Shown piece after piece: positions 11,791-24,144 of a stretch of DNA of 64,000 nucleotides; positions within the stretch are counted from its first letter, which is position 1; every line of letters starts with the position of its first letter. The stretch comes from Leucogyrophana mollusca (taxonomy: Eukaryota > Basidiomycota > Agaricomycetes > Boletales), in the NCBI GenBank assembly GCA_021014945.1, contig MU266361.1:1-64000 (forward strand), read 5' to 3'. The notes below the pieces were generated by a model. It saw only the letters and a program-made list of their open reading frames with translations, was not told the origin of the DNA and did not search any database. Made by a program: the position numbers and the translations under genes.

Positions 11791-13034
11791 ATGGCCAAAG
11801 AATTCAAATATCTCACACGTACGTACGCGCCAATTGATGCATTGTACGTGCTGATATCGCAAGCTCAGCGGAACAGGTCGATTTCTTCATGGAGAATGGC
11901 TACATTATCCTTAAGAAGGCGTTCAGCAAGGAGAAATCCGATGAATGGACAAAGAACATGTGGGTGCGTCTCGGGTGCGACCCAACTGACAAATCGACGT
12001 GGCCGACCGAGAAGGACCGTATTCATATGCCGTGGCATAATCGTGAGAGCGTATCGACATTTTGTCCAAAGGTTTTGAGATTGCGTTCCAGTTCTTTCAA
12101 CTGTGTCTTATTTATCCCGGTGCTAGGCCTGGGGCGCAATGACAGAGTTATTAGGGGGAGAGGAGCGCATTGCTGAGAACAGTGGATGGTGGGGCGACTC
12201 TTTCATTGTCAATCTTGGCTCGGAAGAACTGGCACGGCAGAAGGAGTCACGTCACCCTAAAGACCTCGATAACTGGCATGTCGATGGAGATTTCTTTGTC
12301 AATAATTTCCTTTCGTTGGGGGGGCGAAGCTTACTGTCCTCTCGTTTCTTAGGTTCATTTCCTCGACTCACCGGAGCAAGGTCTTCTTGTCATCCCGATA
12401 TTTTCTGACATCGAACCACGTGGTGGGGGCACCTATATCTGCACTGATGGCATCGACATGATTGCCAAGTACCTTGCCGCTCACCCGGAGGGTGTCTTGC
12501 CAACTGGTCTCTCATTCACCCCCTCGACCTCGACGTGCGCCGAACCCAAGGACGATCCTCATTACTGGTCACACCTGAAAGAGGTGCGCTAACCATTCAC
12601 AAAATATACAGATGCATAGCTTCATGCAAGCCTATCCATTAAAGGTCAAAACCTGCAGCAAGTTCGTCGAGGTCACAGGCGAAATTGGGGATGTCGTACT
12701 CTTGCATCCATTGATGCTCCATTCGGCATCAAAGAACCATCTTCGCATACCCAGAATTATTACCAATCCTCCTGTCGCGTTGAAAGAGCCTTTCAACTTT
12801 AACAGGGAAAATCCTGATGACTACAGCTTGGTGGAAAGGAAGACGCTCAAGGCGCTTGGTGTTGACCAGCTGGACTACAAGATTACGACCGAGAGGCGCG
12901 GTGTTGTTCCTCTACGAGTCAAGATCCAGCAGCAGATGCTGGAAGACGAGAAGAAGAGACTTGCTGCATTAGAGAAGGCGAGCGCAGGAGCAAATACGTT
13001 ACCAACTGCAGCAGTTCCCATCGCAGTGGCATGA
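11791..13034 (+). CDS. Phytanoyl-CoA dioxygenase-like Fe(II)/2-oxoglutarate oxygenase, copy 2
   Basis: Exons 11791-11818, 11869-12071, 12127-12297, 12353-12583, 12645-13034; 340 aa. It shares all four intron positions and phases with copy 1, and exons 3 and 4 are equal in length (171 and 231 nt). The triad is kept: NWHVDGDFFVH and VVLLHPLMLHSASKNH with the Arg-containing RIPRIITNPP. The last third (RENPDDYSLVE..LKALGVD) is nearly identical to copy 1, whereas the third exon and the C-terminus differ more. The donor of intron 3 is GTCAAT. The pair is a clear tandem duplication; whether the two keep the same substrate is unknown. Confidence 0.88.
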
Positions 13035-13252
13035 TGTCCCTGTGACTAGCCATCCTCTTTCATCATGTACTTAAGTGTAGTAGTATCGCGTCATCGCTCA
13101 CTTTAAGCGCTTCCCCGCAGCCCCCTGCTTCACTTGACCAAAAGTATGAGCTAAAGTTAGAACCAACCCCACGAAGTCCGGTCAAGAATGAGGCCTGAGG
13201 GTGGACCATGATGGAGTACATACGATGCGGTATGTCCGTACTTTAGCTACTC

Positions 13253-13934
13253 CTAAAAGTCATGGTCAAGGATCTCGTGCGTCCTTTCGGCCCTTTCCAT
13301 CCCCTCCACAGCTTCATGAGCTTCTTCCCTGTGATTCGCCCGTTCTCTCGTCCTCTCCAGGGCGATGAACGTCATAACAATAAAGTCTAGCATGTGTAAC
13401 GCACGCGGAGAGACTTGAAGGTAATGATCCTCCTTGTGGAAAATGCCACCGGGCTCATTGAAGCTGGCGAGTTCGGTAGTTAAATCGCATTCATCGACTA
13501 CGCCAAACTGGGGTGTTAAGCTTGTGGTTAGTAACTCGATCTATTGGACGCAGAGCGGACGCTAACGATGCACTCATCCATGCCGAGTCTCCACTTGTAC
13601 AGACGACCATCGGGGCCAGTTACCAGACGTATGCTGTTCTGCCATGTCAGAACCATCAGAAGGTAACATAGGCAAATTGGACTCACCGGCCGTCTTTCTT
13701 ACTTGGCATGAACTCTTTCGTCTTCACCTCGTTACCAGAGAACCGGAGGACGGTCGCGCCGATATTGCGCCATTCAATCTCGGCTAGGACGGAAGGGCTA
13801 GGTAGAAGCTTTGTTATCGTCGTCTTGTCGTGGGAGAAAAGGTGGTTCTGCGTTTGTATCCGATACACTACATGGCCCTGTTCGTCTGATAAGTCGGCCT
13901 TTTCGACTTCATGCTTTGAGAAGGAGAATTTCAT
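13253..13934 (-). CDS. DUF6593 domain protein
   Basis: Exons 13253-13507, 13567-13633, 13687-13934; 189 aa. The order of features fits the Agaricomycete DUF6593 domain as I remember it: an N-terminal strand-rich half with YRIQTQNHLFSHDKTTI, a central EIEWRNIGATVLRFSG, then RLVTGPDGRLYKWRLG, and a C-terminal hydrophobic helix (ALHMLDFIVMTFIALER). Function of the family is unknown. The tail after the domain is charged and probably coiled. Its 3' end faces away from the oxygenase pair. Confidence 0.8.
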
Positions 13935-14230
13935 GGTGGTGTTGAAGACGAGGTGGACATCCGTGTCTTTGTACTCCCAGGACCAACAACACAGCCTCCT
14001 GAAACGATGTCAATACAATGATGATGGGCGCTGTCCATCATTGTTGGCGCACTCCTGGAGAAATACAAATCCCGCGCACCCACAAATCAGGACGCCTGTC
14101 TTCGTATCCATCTCATGGAAGAGCTAGAGATCAAGGGGACATTGTTGGCTTGCACTGCCCCATGTGATCCATCGATTACAGTTGGACTCCAGGGGATGGT
14201 AGCCTCATTGTAAGCATAAAGTCGTGAGAT

Positions 14231-14643
14231 CTACGCACCTGTGTTTGGTGTATTTGCGTCACGATATACTTGTTCTTGACGGTTCAGAATTTTACTTCTG
14301 CCCCAGCCGCTGAGCTCCCCTACCAAGCCACAAGGCACAAAGTCACGGTCAACGGCAAGGTGTCCACCGGTGTCTGTGTAGCCGAAGGCGCTCGTAAGAG
14401 TCCTTGAATAAGTATCCGGGCTTTCGATGACCGTCAAGGGGCTGAAAGATTCGAACACAATCTCTCTCGGAGTGGTACATGCACATATAGTGCTGCGCCA
14501 CGGCGCCAGCGACGTGAATAGATATCTAACCCAGTCAGAATATGGGGTGACCATAGGGAGAAACGATTCAAGTCCAGGCCTTCCAAGTCGCTCAATGCTC
14601 CAATAGTTTCCATGTCCCTTAAGTGGTTTAACTTGAGGCCCAA
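14231..14643 (-). pseudogene. Possible LRR/F-box-like remnant
   Basis: Two overlapping minus frames contain leucine-spaced text (LKLNHLRDMETIGALSDLEG) and a second protein-like stretch (contains YTDTGGHLAVDRDF). I could not connect them with a start, splice sites or a full domain. It may be a decayed F-box/LRR gene or chance. The surrounding 13.9-15.0 kb has no other supported gene. Confidence 0.2.
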
Positions 14644-15030
14644 GAGGCTGCTCGCGAAATGGCGTTGATGCCTATCACCTGATATTATCGGCGTCTTGGT
14701 TTTTCGATTCGGTGTCTTCTTTTCTGGATGTTGCTGTGACAGTTGCTCTCTCAGTGGGCGGCCGAGTCAAGAGAGTCCCAGCCGAGAGAGAACGACACAT
14801 GATTTCAACCTCCGCGATTATGGTGTGCACACAGCCACAATCGTGGCACTTGCCGGCGGCGCGAATGCTGCCAACTCGAAATCCTCGGTGATGGCAGTGT
14901 ACTATTTGTCACTGCAGGTCATCGTACTGGGTCATTCGTTGAGCAGCTGGTGTTCTTGCCATTGCTGTATAGCCGGTCTCGAGTCATATCTGTGGTGCTT
15001 CCATACGCAGCTAAAACGCTCTAGAACTAG

Positions 15031-16186
15031 ATGCCCGTACACGCATTCTGGAATGTGGTGGCCATGTCCTTCATCATGGGCGTTGGCTCGTATGGAGCTG
15101 GGCTGTTACCCCTTTCATTTTCGCTGTCTAGTACGCGCCCAAAGTCTTCTATCAGCTGAATTATTGATAACCCGCCTTCTGCTCACAGAAACTCACCTGA
15201 CGAGGATGTCGACCTTGGGCACTGGGCTATTCATCGGATCTGCATTAGGCGTGGTTATACCAGAGTGCGTCTTTACTTCGCCTTGTGATTCAGGCCTTGT
15301 CAGCATACCTTTCCCAGAGGAATAGAAGGAATGGTATCCAATAATCCAGATACATTTACCTCCAAAATTGCACTTTGGATTCTCCTAGGGTTTGCGTCTA
15401 TGTTTTTGGTGGAAGAATATCTGTCACCCCATGCAAAACCCCTTGCATCGCATGAATCGGCTGCGCTGCCAAGCGAAGAAAACCATAATATTGACTTGGA
15501 AGAACTGGAGCGCGAGGAAGGCGTGGCGCAAGCGGGTGCCAGGCCAAATGGGACCCGCACTGGCCGTGACCCTTATATGTCAAGTGTACAGCGCGCGTAT
15601 CCTCTCTCCCTTGGACTTATAGTGCACTCTTTTGTCGACGGGTATGCTCTCGGTGTCTCGGCGAGCAAATCGATGGGTCTGTCCATGATTGTTTTCTTGG
15701 CCATCATTGTCCATAAAGGTGTGGTTCCATCACTGCCTTCCTATTCCCCCCTTCACCGTGCTCACCACCCACGTATCGCGAATCAGCACCCACTGCCCTG
15801 GCTCTTACCACTTCCTTGTTGTCAATGTCACTCCCAGCGTCGGAATGTAAAAGGCACCTGATGTTCTTCAGCCTTTCTACGCCAGTCGCTGCTCTCATCT
15901 CGTTTGTGATATATTCTTATGCGGGGGGAGAAGGGGACATACAGCTGGGTGCACCATTGCTGTTTAGTGTAAGTCTAACAGTGACTCTCGACCTCTCAAG
16001 TTGGAGGCCAATCATTCATTTTAGGGTGGTACTTTCTTGTACGTGGCAACTGTGCTGCAGTCTGTCTCTGATCATGTTCCCGCGTCCTCACGCAACGAAA
16101 CGAGTAAAAACACTCGTACGGTGCTTCTCCTGACTGGAATGTTTACGCCGCTTCTCGTTAGTAACATGCTGGGTCACGGTCACTGA
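15031..16186 (+). CDS. ZIP-family metal transporter
   Basis: Exons 15031-15130, 15189-15264, 15318-15718, 15787-15968, 16025-16186; 306 aa. Membrane segments begin almost at the N-terminus. The ZIP helix-IV signature appears as LGLIVHSFVDGYALGVSAS (His and Asp that line the metal site), and the next helix has FLAIIVHKGAPTALAL, whose His and Lys/Gly replace the usual HE(L/I)P. A variable hydrophilic loop (residues ~105-145) with EENHN separates helices III and IV. The pattern is closest to SLC39A9-type ZIPs of the secretory pathway, which move Zn2+ (or similar) into the cytosol. The C-terminal LLVSNMLGHGH ends the last helix. Phases at all four introns agree. Confidence 0.88.
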
Positions 16187-16363
16187 CTCGGATACCCACT
16201 GAAAGCAATGGATGTGAAAGCTGTTAGAAAGGGACAATAAATTGGAACGCGTTGTGAGATTCCGCAACGAAGGCGCTATCGTAGTTATTATTAGAGTCGC
16301 ATCATGATAATAATAAATTATTCATCGTCTCGTCGTACTCCCGATCGTATCAGACATTGAATT

Positions 16364-17574
16364 ATGCCACAGTCAGAGGCTGGCAGCAGCTCAGAGTCCG
16401 ATGGCAGTTCGTCTCCGCCACCCAAACGCGCTCGGCATTCCTCTCACAACGACTTGAATGGCAAGACGACCATTACGCCCCCCACAATGAACACGGCCGC
16501 TAGTCTCCCCCCGCTGTCTCTCTCTATCCTTGGCGTTGAACCTCTCGATGAATTTATACGAGAAATTGCCGATTTCGTGCACCACATGATCATGACTAGA
16601 CCCAATGTTGGGGGCGAAGGGAAGGTCGAGGTGGAAGCGAAGATCGGGATCCTGCGGGACAAGGTGTCTGGACGTAGATTGTCGATTCCTGTCCTAGTAG
16701 AGACGAGTGAGTTCCCAAGTCCTAGTCCTGCTAGTATGAGAGTTCACGCTTGGTAACGGACAGTCCTGACACCAAATGAGATTGACCTTCGGTTCGAGTC
16801 CAACATGTCACCCGTTAGTCCCTCCTTCATACTCGTGTCTCATTCGCACCAAACGCCATCACGGTAGACGCAACACAAGCACTTCAACACCCTCCTTAAC
16901 GAATTGAAACATATTTCTTCCCAACCTTCACACCCCGCATCTCAATTAGAATACAAACACGTCAAGGTCGTCGACTCATTCTATGCATCCGACAACCCTC
17001 GCGACAAAGAGAAGATTCGTGTCACCCGGGATGAAAAAACGGGCACTGTCCTCGAATGCACCCGCAAGGTAAGGCTGGGTGATCTCAACATATACAGCCC
17101 CAAGCGAGCAGTCGATTGGCGAGTTAGCGTCAATCTTGAAATTCCAGGTAAGACCTTTGGTGTGCTGGTTCGGTGCGAGTGATCGTACTTGGCACCAGTT
17201 TCTCATCCTATCGGCTCCCCGACGCACACACGACGAAAGGATAGGATATGTTATTCACACGAGGAATTCAACATTGACCTTACCCAAGTGGTGTCTAATA
17301 CAGCCCCTAACGCTCCAGTAAGTTCTCCTACAACTGGTGATCTTGGGGGGTATCTGATGCATTCCCGTTATGACCCTCCGTCGTCTTGATGCAGCCAGAG
17401 GTGCTTCACGAACTGGAAGTAGAAATTGCTCACCCATCATATTTGTTGGCAACGGCAACCAAAAGAGGAGACCCAAACGCGTCGGAAATTGAACGCAATG
17501 CCTTCGATGAGTTGATAAGAGCCTTTGTCAATAACGCGAGAATATTGGTTAAGAATGCCAATGATGGCTGGTGA
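16364..17574 (+). CDS. CET1: mRNA 5'-triphosphatase (Cet1 type)
   Basis: Exons 16364-16706, 16764-16813, 16868-17147, 17199-17317, 17395-17574; 323 aa. The two glutamate metal-binding motifs of the fungal tunnel-fold RNA triphosphatases are present: VEVEAKIG near residue 98 and LHELEVEIA near residue 270. Between them lie the basic strands RKVRLGDLNIYSP, VDWRVSVNLE and RRKDRICYSHE. The enzyme removes the gamma-phosphate from nascent mRNA, the first step of capping, in the nucleus. The first ~50 residues are disordered and Ser/Pro-rich with KRAR. It starts 178 bp after the ZIP gene and converges with the Rad60-like gene (169 bp apart). Confidence 0.88.
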
Positions 17575-17742
17575 TCTGTTGGTGTAGATAGATGGATGCA
17601 CGTGTCTGATCAGATACAACTAGTTTTCTGTATAAAATAAGGACCCATACATATTAACCCTACACGAAACTGATATCCAGAACCAAAAGCAGAAGAGCAG
17701 ATCGACAGAACGCACTAAGAAAAATTACACTAGGCCGTTCCC

Positions 17743-19501
17743 TCAGAGACCTACGACCTCCACCAAATCACCATCATCCAGACCAGCATCCCCAATCTCA
17801 GAATTTGATGCCATCCTATCACCATCAACCATCAGCTGCGGCATGGGCTTGCCTTTCACGCCCTTGGCAGGTGTACTAGGGTATTTTTCAGATAGTCCAG
17901 CTGACTTGAGGAACGCATTGACGATGGTACCACAGGTAGTGGTCGGCCGAACCGTGAGACTGATATCCTTGTCCTTGGTGACCGCGGAACGGAGGATAAT
18001 TTTGAACTTGTCGCCAGTTGTTGATTCGGCTTCGGACTCTGCCTCTGATTGAGGGTCGGCAGATGGAGAGCGACCTGACTGTTGCTGTAGATCCTGGAGT
18101 AACGGAGAAGGTGACCGCTGGTGGCGGTGGCTGCGAATGTATTCATATGTTGGCTTGTCACATGCCTCTGATGAAGCCGATTGCGTGAATAACACGTGAG
18201 CTTGGGACAGCGGAACAATATATGCATACCTAGCTCTCCTTCCGCCCATATCCGAAGACTGTGGGGTGTTCCAGAAGAAAAGAGACGCTTTCCATCATAG
18301 CTGACTACGAGATGGTCAACCAAGACAGCCCCCAAATCCGCCAGTTCTTCAAATAGATCTCTGAACGTATCATGCTTTTTGAAGATAATTATCTGAACAC
18401 CTCACTCCGCGGACTGCCTTACAAAGACACAACGCACCCGTCTCATCTTGAAAGCCCAAACGTGCTTTCGCGTATCTTCTTGCAGGGGATGCGGCCGCCA
18501 TCTCACTTTGAGTATGACCTCTTCAGGGCCACCTGCTTGTTCAGGCTCACTCTTCTTTGGCTGCGATGCCTGGTTGCGAATGGTCTCGGCGATTTTGGCC
18601 AGCTCAGGATCCAAAACAATTGTATCCGTCGAATCGTCCGCGAATTGCACTGGTGACACAGGGCGAGGCCCGATGTCAAGCGCTTGTCTGGCGACCGTGG
18701 ATCAGCAAGGCAAAACTTAGGTGCCTCGTCAGGGACGTACCGGACAAGGTTTCTCGCATGGTTGAGGTGTTGTGCGGAAAGCGCCGGTGGCGGCGTAATA
18801 GATCTTGACCGGCTGCGTACTCGCTTTCGTTTTCGGGGGGACTCGTTGGCTCGGTTTCGATTGGCTGGTATGCTCTCAATGAATTGGATATCATCATCGT
18901 CACCGTCAGAGGAAAGGCTATAATCAAATAGAAAGTAAATTTAAGCTGTAACCGAAAGACCGAGGGAATAGGATTGCTATTATTCAAGTTCGGGATTTAT
19001 CGTATCGTGACCGATTGGAGCCACACCGTTCACTCAGTTGGAGGGAGTCAAGTATAGAACAGAACGCACAGTGCAGCTACATCAGATGCTTGCCAACGAG
19101 GCACGTCAACCTGTTTGTTTGGTTTCTTCTTGCGTCGCCTGGGCGAGGATTCAGTAGACGGCTCCCCCCATTCGACATCTTCCGCGGGTGCCTCAGGGGA
19201 ACTAGCTGGAGCGTTGGTGCGGGTCAAGACCAATATCACCCACGGTGACTTGTTGCTCACCCTTTGCGAGTTGCTGCAGTTTCTTCCAGTGTTGTGCCGT
19301 TCTTCCGCGATTACGCATAAAGAAAGTATCATCATCGTCGCTATGATTAGCTTGTGCTGGGACAGAATTCGGATTCTCTACCGCGGCTGACGAGGATGCT
19401 ACCGGCGGCGCCGTAGTGTTAGACCCCGTTGCCACCAACTTTGCTTCGGGTACACGCGGTTTCGCGACAGGACGCGGTCTTGGACGTGGGCGCGCGGACA
19501 T
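17743..19501 (-). CDS. Rad60/Esc2/Nip45-type protein with two SUMO-like domains
   Basis: Exons 17743-18167, 18230-18392, 18438-18687, 18741-18917, 19070-19205, 19261-19501; 463 aa. The C-terminal SUMO-like domain (last ~90 residues) starts with FKIILRSAVTKDKDISLTV and ends DGDLVEVVGL. A first SUMO-like domain precedes it (EEVILKVRW .. IIIFKKHDTFRDLFEELAD). The N-terminal half is acidic and basic by turns with polybasic RRRKKK and KRKRVRSRSRS. Such proteins act with SUMO ligases in DNA repair and genome stability in the nucleus. The intron 18918-19069 is long (152 bp) for this window and its donor is the least certain. It is divergent from the GCFC gene with only 113 bp between the two ATGs. 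Confidence 0.85.
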
Positions 19502-19614
19502 GGTAAAAGGCAAGTTAAATGCGTGGGAATTTTGATTTCTGGCAACAAGGTCGCTCTTGTCACGCGTCTGTCACGTCACAAGCTCGCTCCTTCGTCACGG
19601 CGGCATTGACTACC

Positions 19615-22480
19615 ATGACAGACGCGCCGCTGATTTTCAAGCGTACAAAGTCAAGGCCAGGCCAGAGAGCAAGGGAACCGTCTCCAGATCATTCGGCGGT
19701 TGCAGATCCCCCTCGGGATGGCCCCGAGGAATCACCAATCACGCTGGCATCCAAGCTCAAGAACAAGGTGAAACGAACCAAGCCCAAATCAAGACTTAGC
19801 TTTGGAGGAGACGATGAGGTTTGCGTATTTACTCCTCTGTCGGACTAGTACTTATTGATGATATGGCTAGGGGGGTGGGGACGGGGAGGTCTTCCAGGTC
19901 AAAAAGTCCAATCTGAGTCGGAAACTCGCGTTGGGCACACATCCTGCGTTCGTCCTTTGGAGACTGGTTCTTTAACTCTCGCTGAATATGGCTTCAGAAA
20001 TGCGCTTCCCACAACGCTGGATCAGGCGTCTATAAGTTCTCGATCAAATGGAGCGCCTGTCTATGACCAGGCTTACTTATCCGAGCTGAAAGCGAACACC
20101 CCTTCTGCTCGTCGTCCTCCTGGCAACGACCTTTACGATGGGGATATTTCCATGGATCTAGGGGATGTTACGGCCGAGACTAACGATGTATCTGGTAAGT
20201 CAGGTTTGTTGGATCCATGTGCACGGACTGACGTTAACTAGTTGAGAATGAATCGATGATACCATCCGAGTCATCTATATCGGCCGCAAAGCAAAGACGA
20301 GAACGTATGCGGACATCTGGCCCAGATGAAGACTTCATTTCATTGTCTGTCAGCCGCCGTGGTGATTTGCCACAGGGTCCCCACCCTGAGAGCCGTTTAA
20401 TGCGAGAGGAAGATGAATTAGGGGAGGGGGAAGACGGTGAGTCGTTAGTGTGGCTGTTTTGCTGAAACCTTGTATTCATTGTCTACAGAATACGCGGAGT
20501 TTACCAGTGCACAGGAGAGAATCGCTCTAGGTAAGAAGTCCAGGAAGTTAGAGGCCGCCAAGCGAAAGGATGCCATGCAGGAAATGATAGCTGATGCGTA
20601 TGTCTCGTTATTCATTCAAATCACTGCTAGTTCTAACGGGGGGTGCCCAGGGAAGAGCAGGACGATGAGACCATTGAATGGGAAATGGAGCAACTGCGCA
20701 GGGGAGGTCATGCCGTAGCATCCTCTCTTGACAAAGCACCCGCCAAGGAGGTCTACAAGGCCACCCCAAGTACGCTTAGATCTTATTGTTCTCGTTGTGC
20801 GGGCGAATCTACTGACATTCTCGCTTCCAGTACCCATGTCGACCACTATACCTACCCTTGGACCGGCAATTGATCGCCTCACTCAAACGCTTACATCATT
20901 AACCACGTCGCATGCGAAGAACACGAGCGCCGGTGCTTCACTAGCGGAGGAGCGCGACCAACTAGACGCCCGGGAAGCGCAATTACGAGGCCTGATCGAC
21001 AAGGCTGAAAGCAAAAGAAGCTGGTTTGTTGCGTTCGGAGAATGGGTAGAAGGCGTTGCCACGTTTCTCGATGAAAAAGTAGGCAGCTCGTCCTTCTTAC
21101 ATGTCACCAACTCACTCGTCGCTTGAATTAGTTCCCCACTCTTGAAAAGCTCGAAAATGAACATATTGCAATGCTCAAAGAACGTTCGGACATGGTTAGT
21201 CAGCGTCGTTGTGCAGACGACGCGGATGATTTGTCTCTTATCTTTGGATCCCCCTCAACTGCGCCCTCGTCGGAGCCGGAAGAGGTCGACGACCTAGGCC
21301 GTGTTGTGCCTCGGACAAGCGCCGATTCCATGAGACGTGAAAGACGGGCTGCCCGTCTGATTCGCCATCAGCATCATCAGGCCCGTTCCGCCCTGACGCG
21401 GACAGAGGAACACGAAGATGGGTACTCTACAGACTCCTCTCTTCCCCCGTCGGACGCCGCGGATTACCAAACCGCGATGCGGAGAATTGCGACTGACGGC
21501 CAGGGTGTTCTGTCTGACGTCCGTGCAGAGGAGTTCAAAGATCCCAGTTTAGGCTTAAGCAAGTGGTTCGGCGAGTGGCGGTCACGCTTCGGTGATAGCT
21601 ACACGGGTGCCTGGGGCGGCCTTGGTCTCATTGGCGCTTGGGAATTTTGGGTGCGATTGGAACTCCTCGGGTGGAATCCCCTCGAGGTATGGAGTCTGGC
21701 CGTCTGACTCCGCCTAACTGACTTAGCATTTCTTAGAGCGCAAAGAGCTTGGACGGATTCGCGTGGTACTCGTCATTATATGACTATTCTCGACCACGTG
21801 CTGACGTGGTCGAGGATAGCGAGCCGGACTTAGGTCCGGATGGAGACCTGGTTTCAGCCATGATTTCCACGGCTGTCGCCCCCCGCATTTGTAAATTGGT
21901 GGAAGGGGGCGCGTTTAATCCCTATTCGGCGAGGGACACTCGTAGAATGATAGATCTAACTGAACAAGTTGAGGCTTCTATCGGGGCGGACAGTCACAAA
22001 TATCAAGTAGGTTGGCAGCTTGCGGTGATCGCGGCTCGTTCAAATTTTCTAACATTGGATGGTATCTAGATGATTTTGAAATGTGTCTACACTGCTTTCG
22101 AGAACGTTGTCGTTGGGACGGAATCCCTCCTGGCTCCTTTTGTCGCTTTCAACCGGCCGGTCTTCGATCCCGAGGCTATCGCTGCGCGTCAGCGCTTCCT
22201 CGCTCGCCAGGCCAAACTTCTGGAGAACACTGTACGCTGGAGAAAATACGCTGGGGAAAAGTTCGGCATTGGCGAGCTGTGTGTCAGGCTTATTAAGACC
22301 TGTGTGTTGCCAGTAGCAGAAACTGGTTTAGAGGTCGGTGGTGAAGATAGAGTTCATCAGGTGACGTGTTAACATTGATACGATGACTCGTGTTCCTGAC
22401 GTGTTCTTGTTTACATTTAGATCATGGCCATCTTACCTCATGATTTGATTCCTGCAGTCAAGTCGCATCTCGCTGCTTGA
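19615..22480 (+). CDS. GCFC-domain protein (PAXBP1/GC-rich DNA-binding-factor-like)
   Basis: Exons 19615-19818, 19871-19947, 19998-20194, 20242-20436, 20489-20597, 20651-20769, 20831-21078, 21132-21686, 21737-22006, 22070-22360, 22421-22480; 774 aa, all phases consistent. The N-terminus (LIFKRTKSRPGQR) is disordered, the middle is Glu/Arg-rich with coiled coil (EERDQLDAREAQLRGLIDKA), and the GCFC core follows in the C-terminal half (AEEFKDPSLGLSKWFGEWR .. SLYDYSRP .. GFAWYSSL). The family is nuclear; its best-known members are tied to spliceosome disassembly and to DNA binding (the latter doubtful). Eleven exons make it the second most fragmented gene here. Confidence 0.85.
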
Positions 22481-24065
22481 GCACACCTGCGTGTAATCTA
22501 TCTGTCTCGTTAAGCTCGCTTGAAGTCCGAGTGCGTTTTTTTTCGATCGCCTCTCCACGTCCCGGTCCCCGAGTGTTTGCGTCACTGCTGCGCAGTCCTC
22601 GAAAGGCGATAGTGCAGTGGTTGAGTTGACTCATCCATGCATCCACACTATCGCCGTTCACCGCTCGGAACATCGATATATTTGAAGCCCAATGACCATC
22701 GCGCAACGTCGCCCTTGACCTTTTACCCCTGCACATGGTTCGTTCCGCTGTCAGACATTCCAATCTTTTCCTTCCGTCAAAACATGTTCCCCCGAGCCTC
22801 CGCGGTTCGACCTATATCGATTTTTGCTTCAGGTGCTAATCGGTCACCGCAGCGCGCCGGAGAGATCTTTTTTAATCTTGTTCTGAATGGAATGTTCATC
22901 TTACGCGTTACGTTCTTTACGTCGTCGATCACTTTGAAAGCCTCGCAGCCACATGGATGATCTCTGGATCTTCATGCGATGTTCAAGTGAGTGTCCTGTT
23001 TTTCCTTAGCCACATCCGTTATCCTCACTTGGAAATGGGTTGAAGGCGCCCGAAGAAGCCCATTTCGACAAAGTTTTTGGGAACCCAATAATTCTTCGGA
23101 AAACTACAGTATATCTTTCATATTGTGGATATGAGTGTTCTTTCCCCCGTCCAAGTTCCCACAGCGGTCATCGTGCTCAGGTGTACGACACTGTCCTTGC
23201 AGTTTGCGAGTTAGTGGATACGATCGATCGGGCAATTTGCCTCCGCGAATCATGGATGACGCGCTGTGCGACAATGGGCGGTCCAGCGTTGTCGCGGTCA
23301 ACTGGAGTCTGGTGTGATAGTGCAGTCCAATATTTCCCCCATCTGGTGTCGGGTTAAAGAGACGATATTAATATTACATCTGACGTATAATTGATCGAAT
23401 GGGTACCCAACGCGGTGGAGGCTTCAAGAAATCTCGAACGCTTTCCGGTTTACGTGAACGCCATGCTGGGCAAAAGATCCCACGGCTCTCGAAATGTGCA
23501 ACTTGGACAAGAACCACCATCAGCTGAAAGTAGGTCATGTTCAGATCACGCTCAGATTCGGCGCTTTGTGCTATGCTTCGTTTCCATCTTCATGGTGAAG
23601 GAAAGGGAACGCCCATGTCATGATTACATCCGCAAAAGGCATTTCCTGAACCGTCCCAATCAGCTTGTGACCGATTTACTTCGAAGTCAGTGCGACTCCA
23701 TGCAGAAACTTGTCAAACCCGGTGGACTTCCGCAAGCCCGGCGGCCTTGAAAGTCACGGACTTGGCGCCGAAATGTTAAGGCAGGGCATTCGCGATAAGT
23801 GAGTCGAGGCCGCTGGATATTGTTCGGCTGGACAAACTGAATAGGCCAAGCTACACGCCTCAAAACGTATATTCTACGTTTCGGCGCTGGATTGGACATG
23901 AAGAAGGCTGCCGGCAAAAAAACAAATTCAAGTGTCTCGATTGGACACAGGCACGCGTCGAAATAATTGTCACATCATGGGCTCCTCTTTGGATCCACTG
24001 CCAATGGACCCGGAGTCCGGCATACCATGTTCGTAACAATTCAACATATGTAACCCAAGAAAAAG
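22481..24065. other. Intergenic, no gene seen
   Basis: About 1.6 kb with only short ORFs on both strands and no coherent splice-linked frame. It may contain old decayed sequence, but no repeat boundary is visible. Confidence 0.5.
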
Positions 24066-24072
24066 TATAAAG
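24066..24072 (+). promoter_or_regulatory. TATA box of aquaglyceroporin 1
   Basis: TATAAAG lies 79 bp upstream of the ATG at 24145. Confidence 0.5.
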
Positions 24073-24144
24073 GTTGGGTTTGTTTCGCTTTTCAGCCGCA
24101 GCGCTGGCACCCCATCCTCGCCTTCACCTTGTATACTAGCCATC

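Noticed and set aside
14696..15325. 209-codon plus-strand ORF before the ZIP gene
   Set aside because: It runs across the first ZIP exons in another frame; the ZIP frame has membrane helices and conserved motifs.
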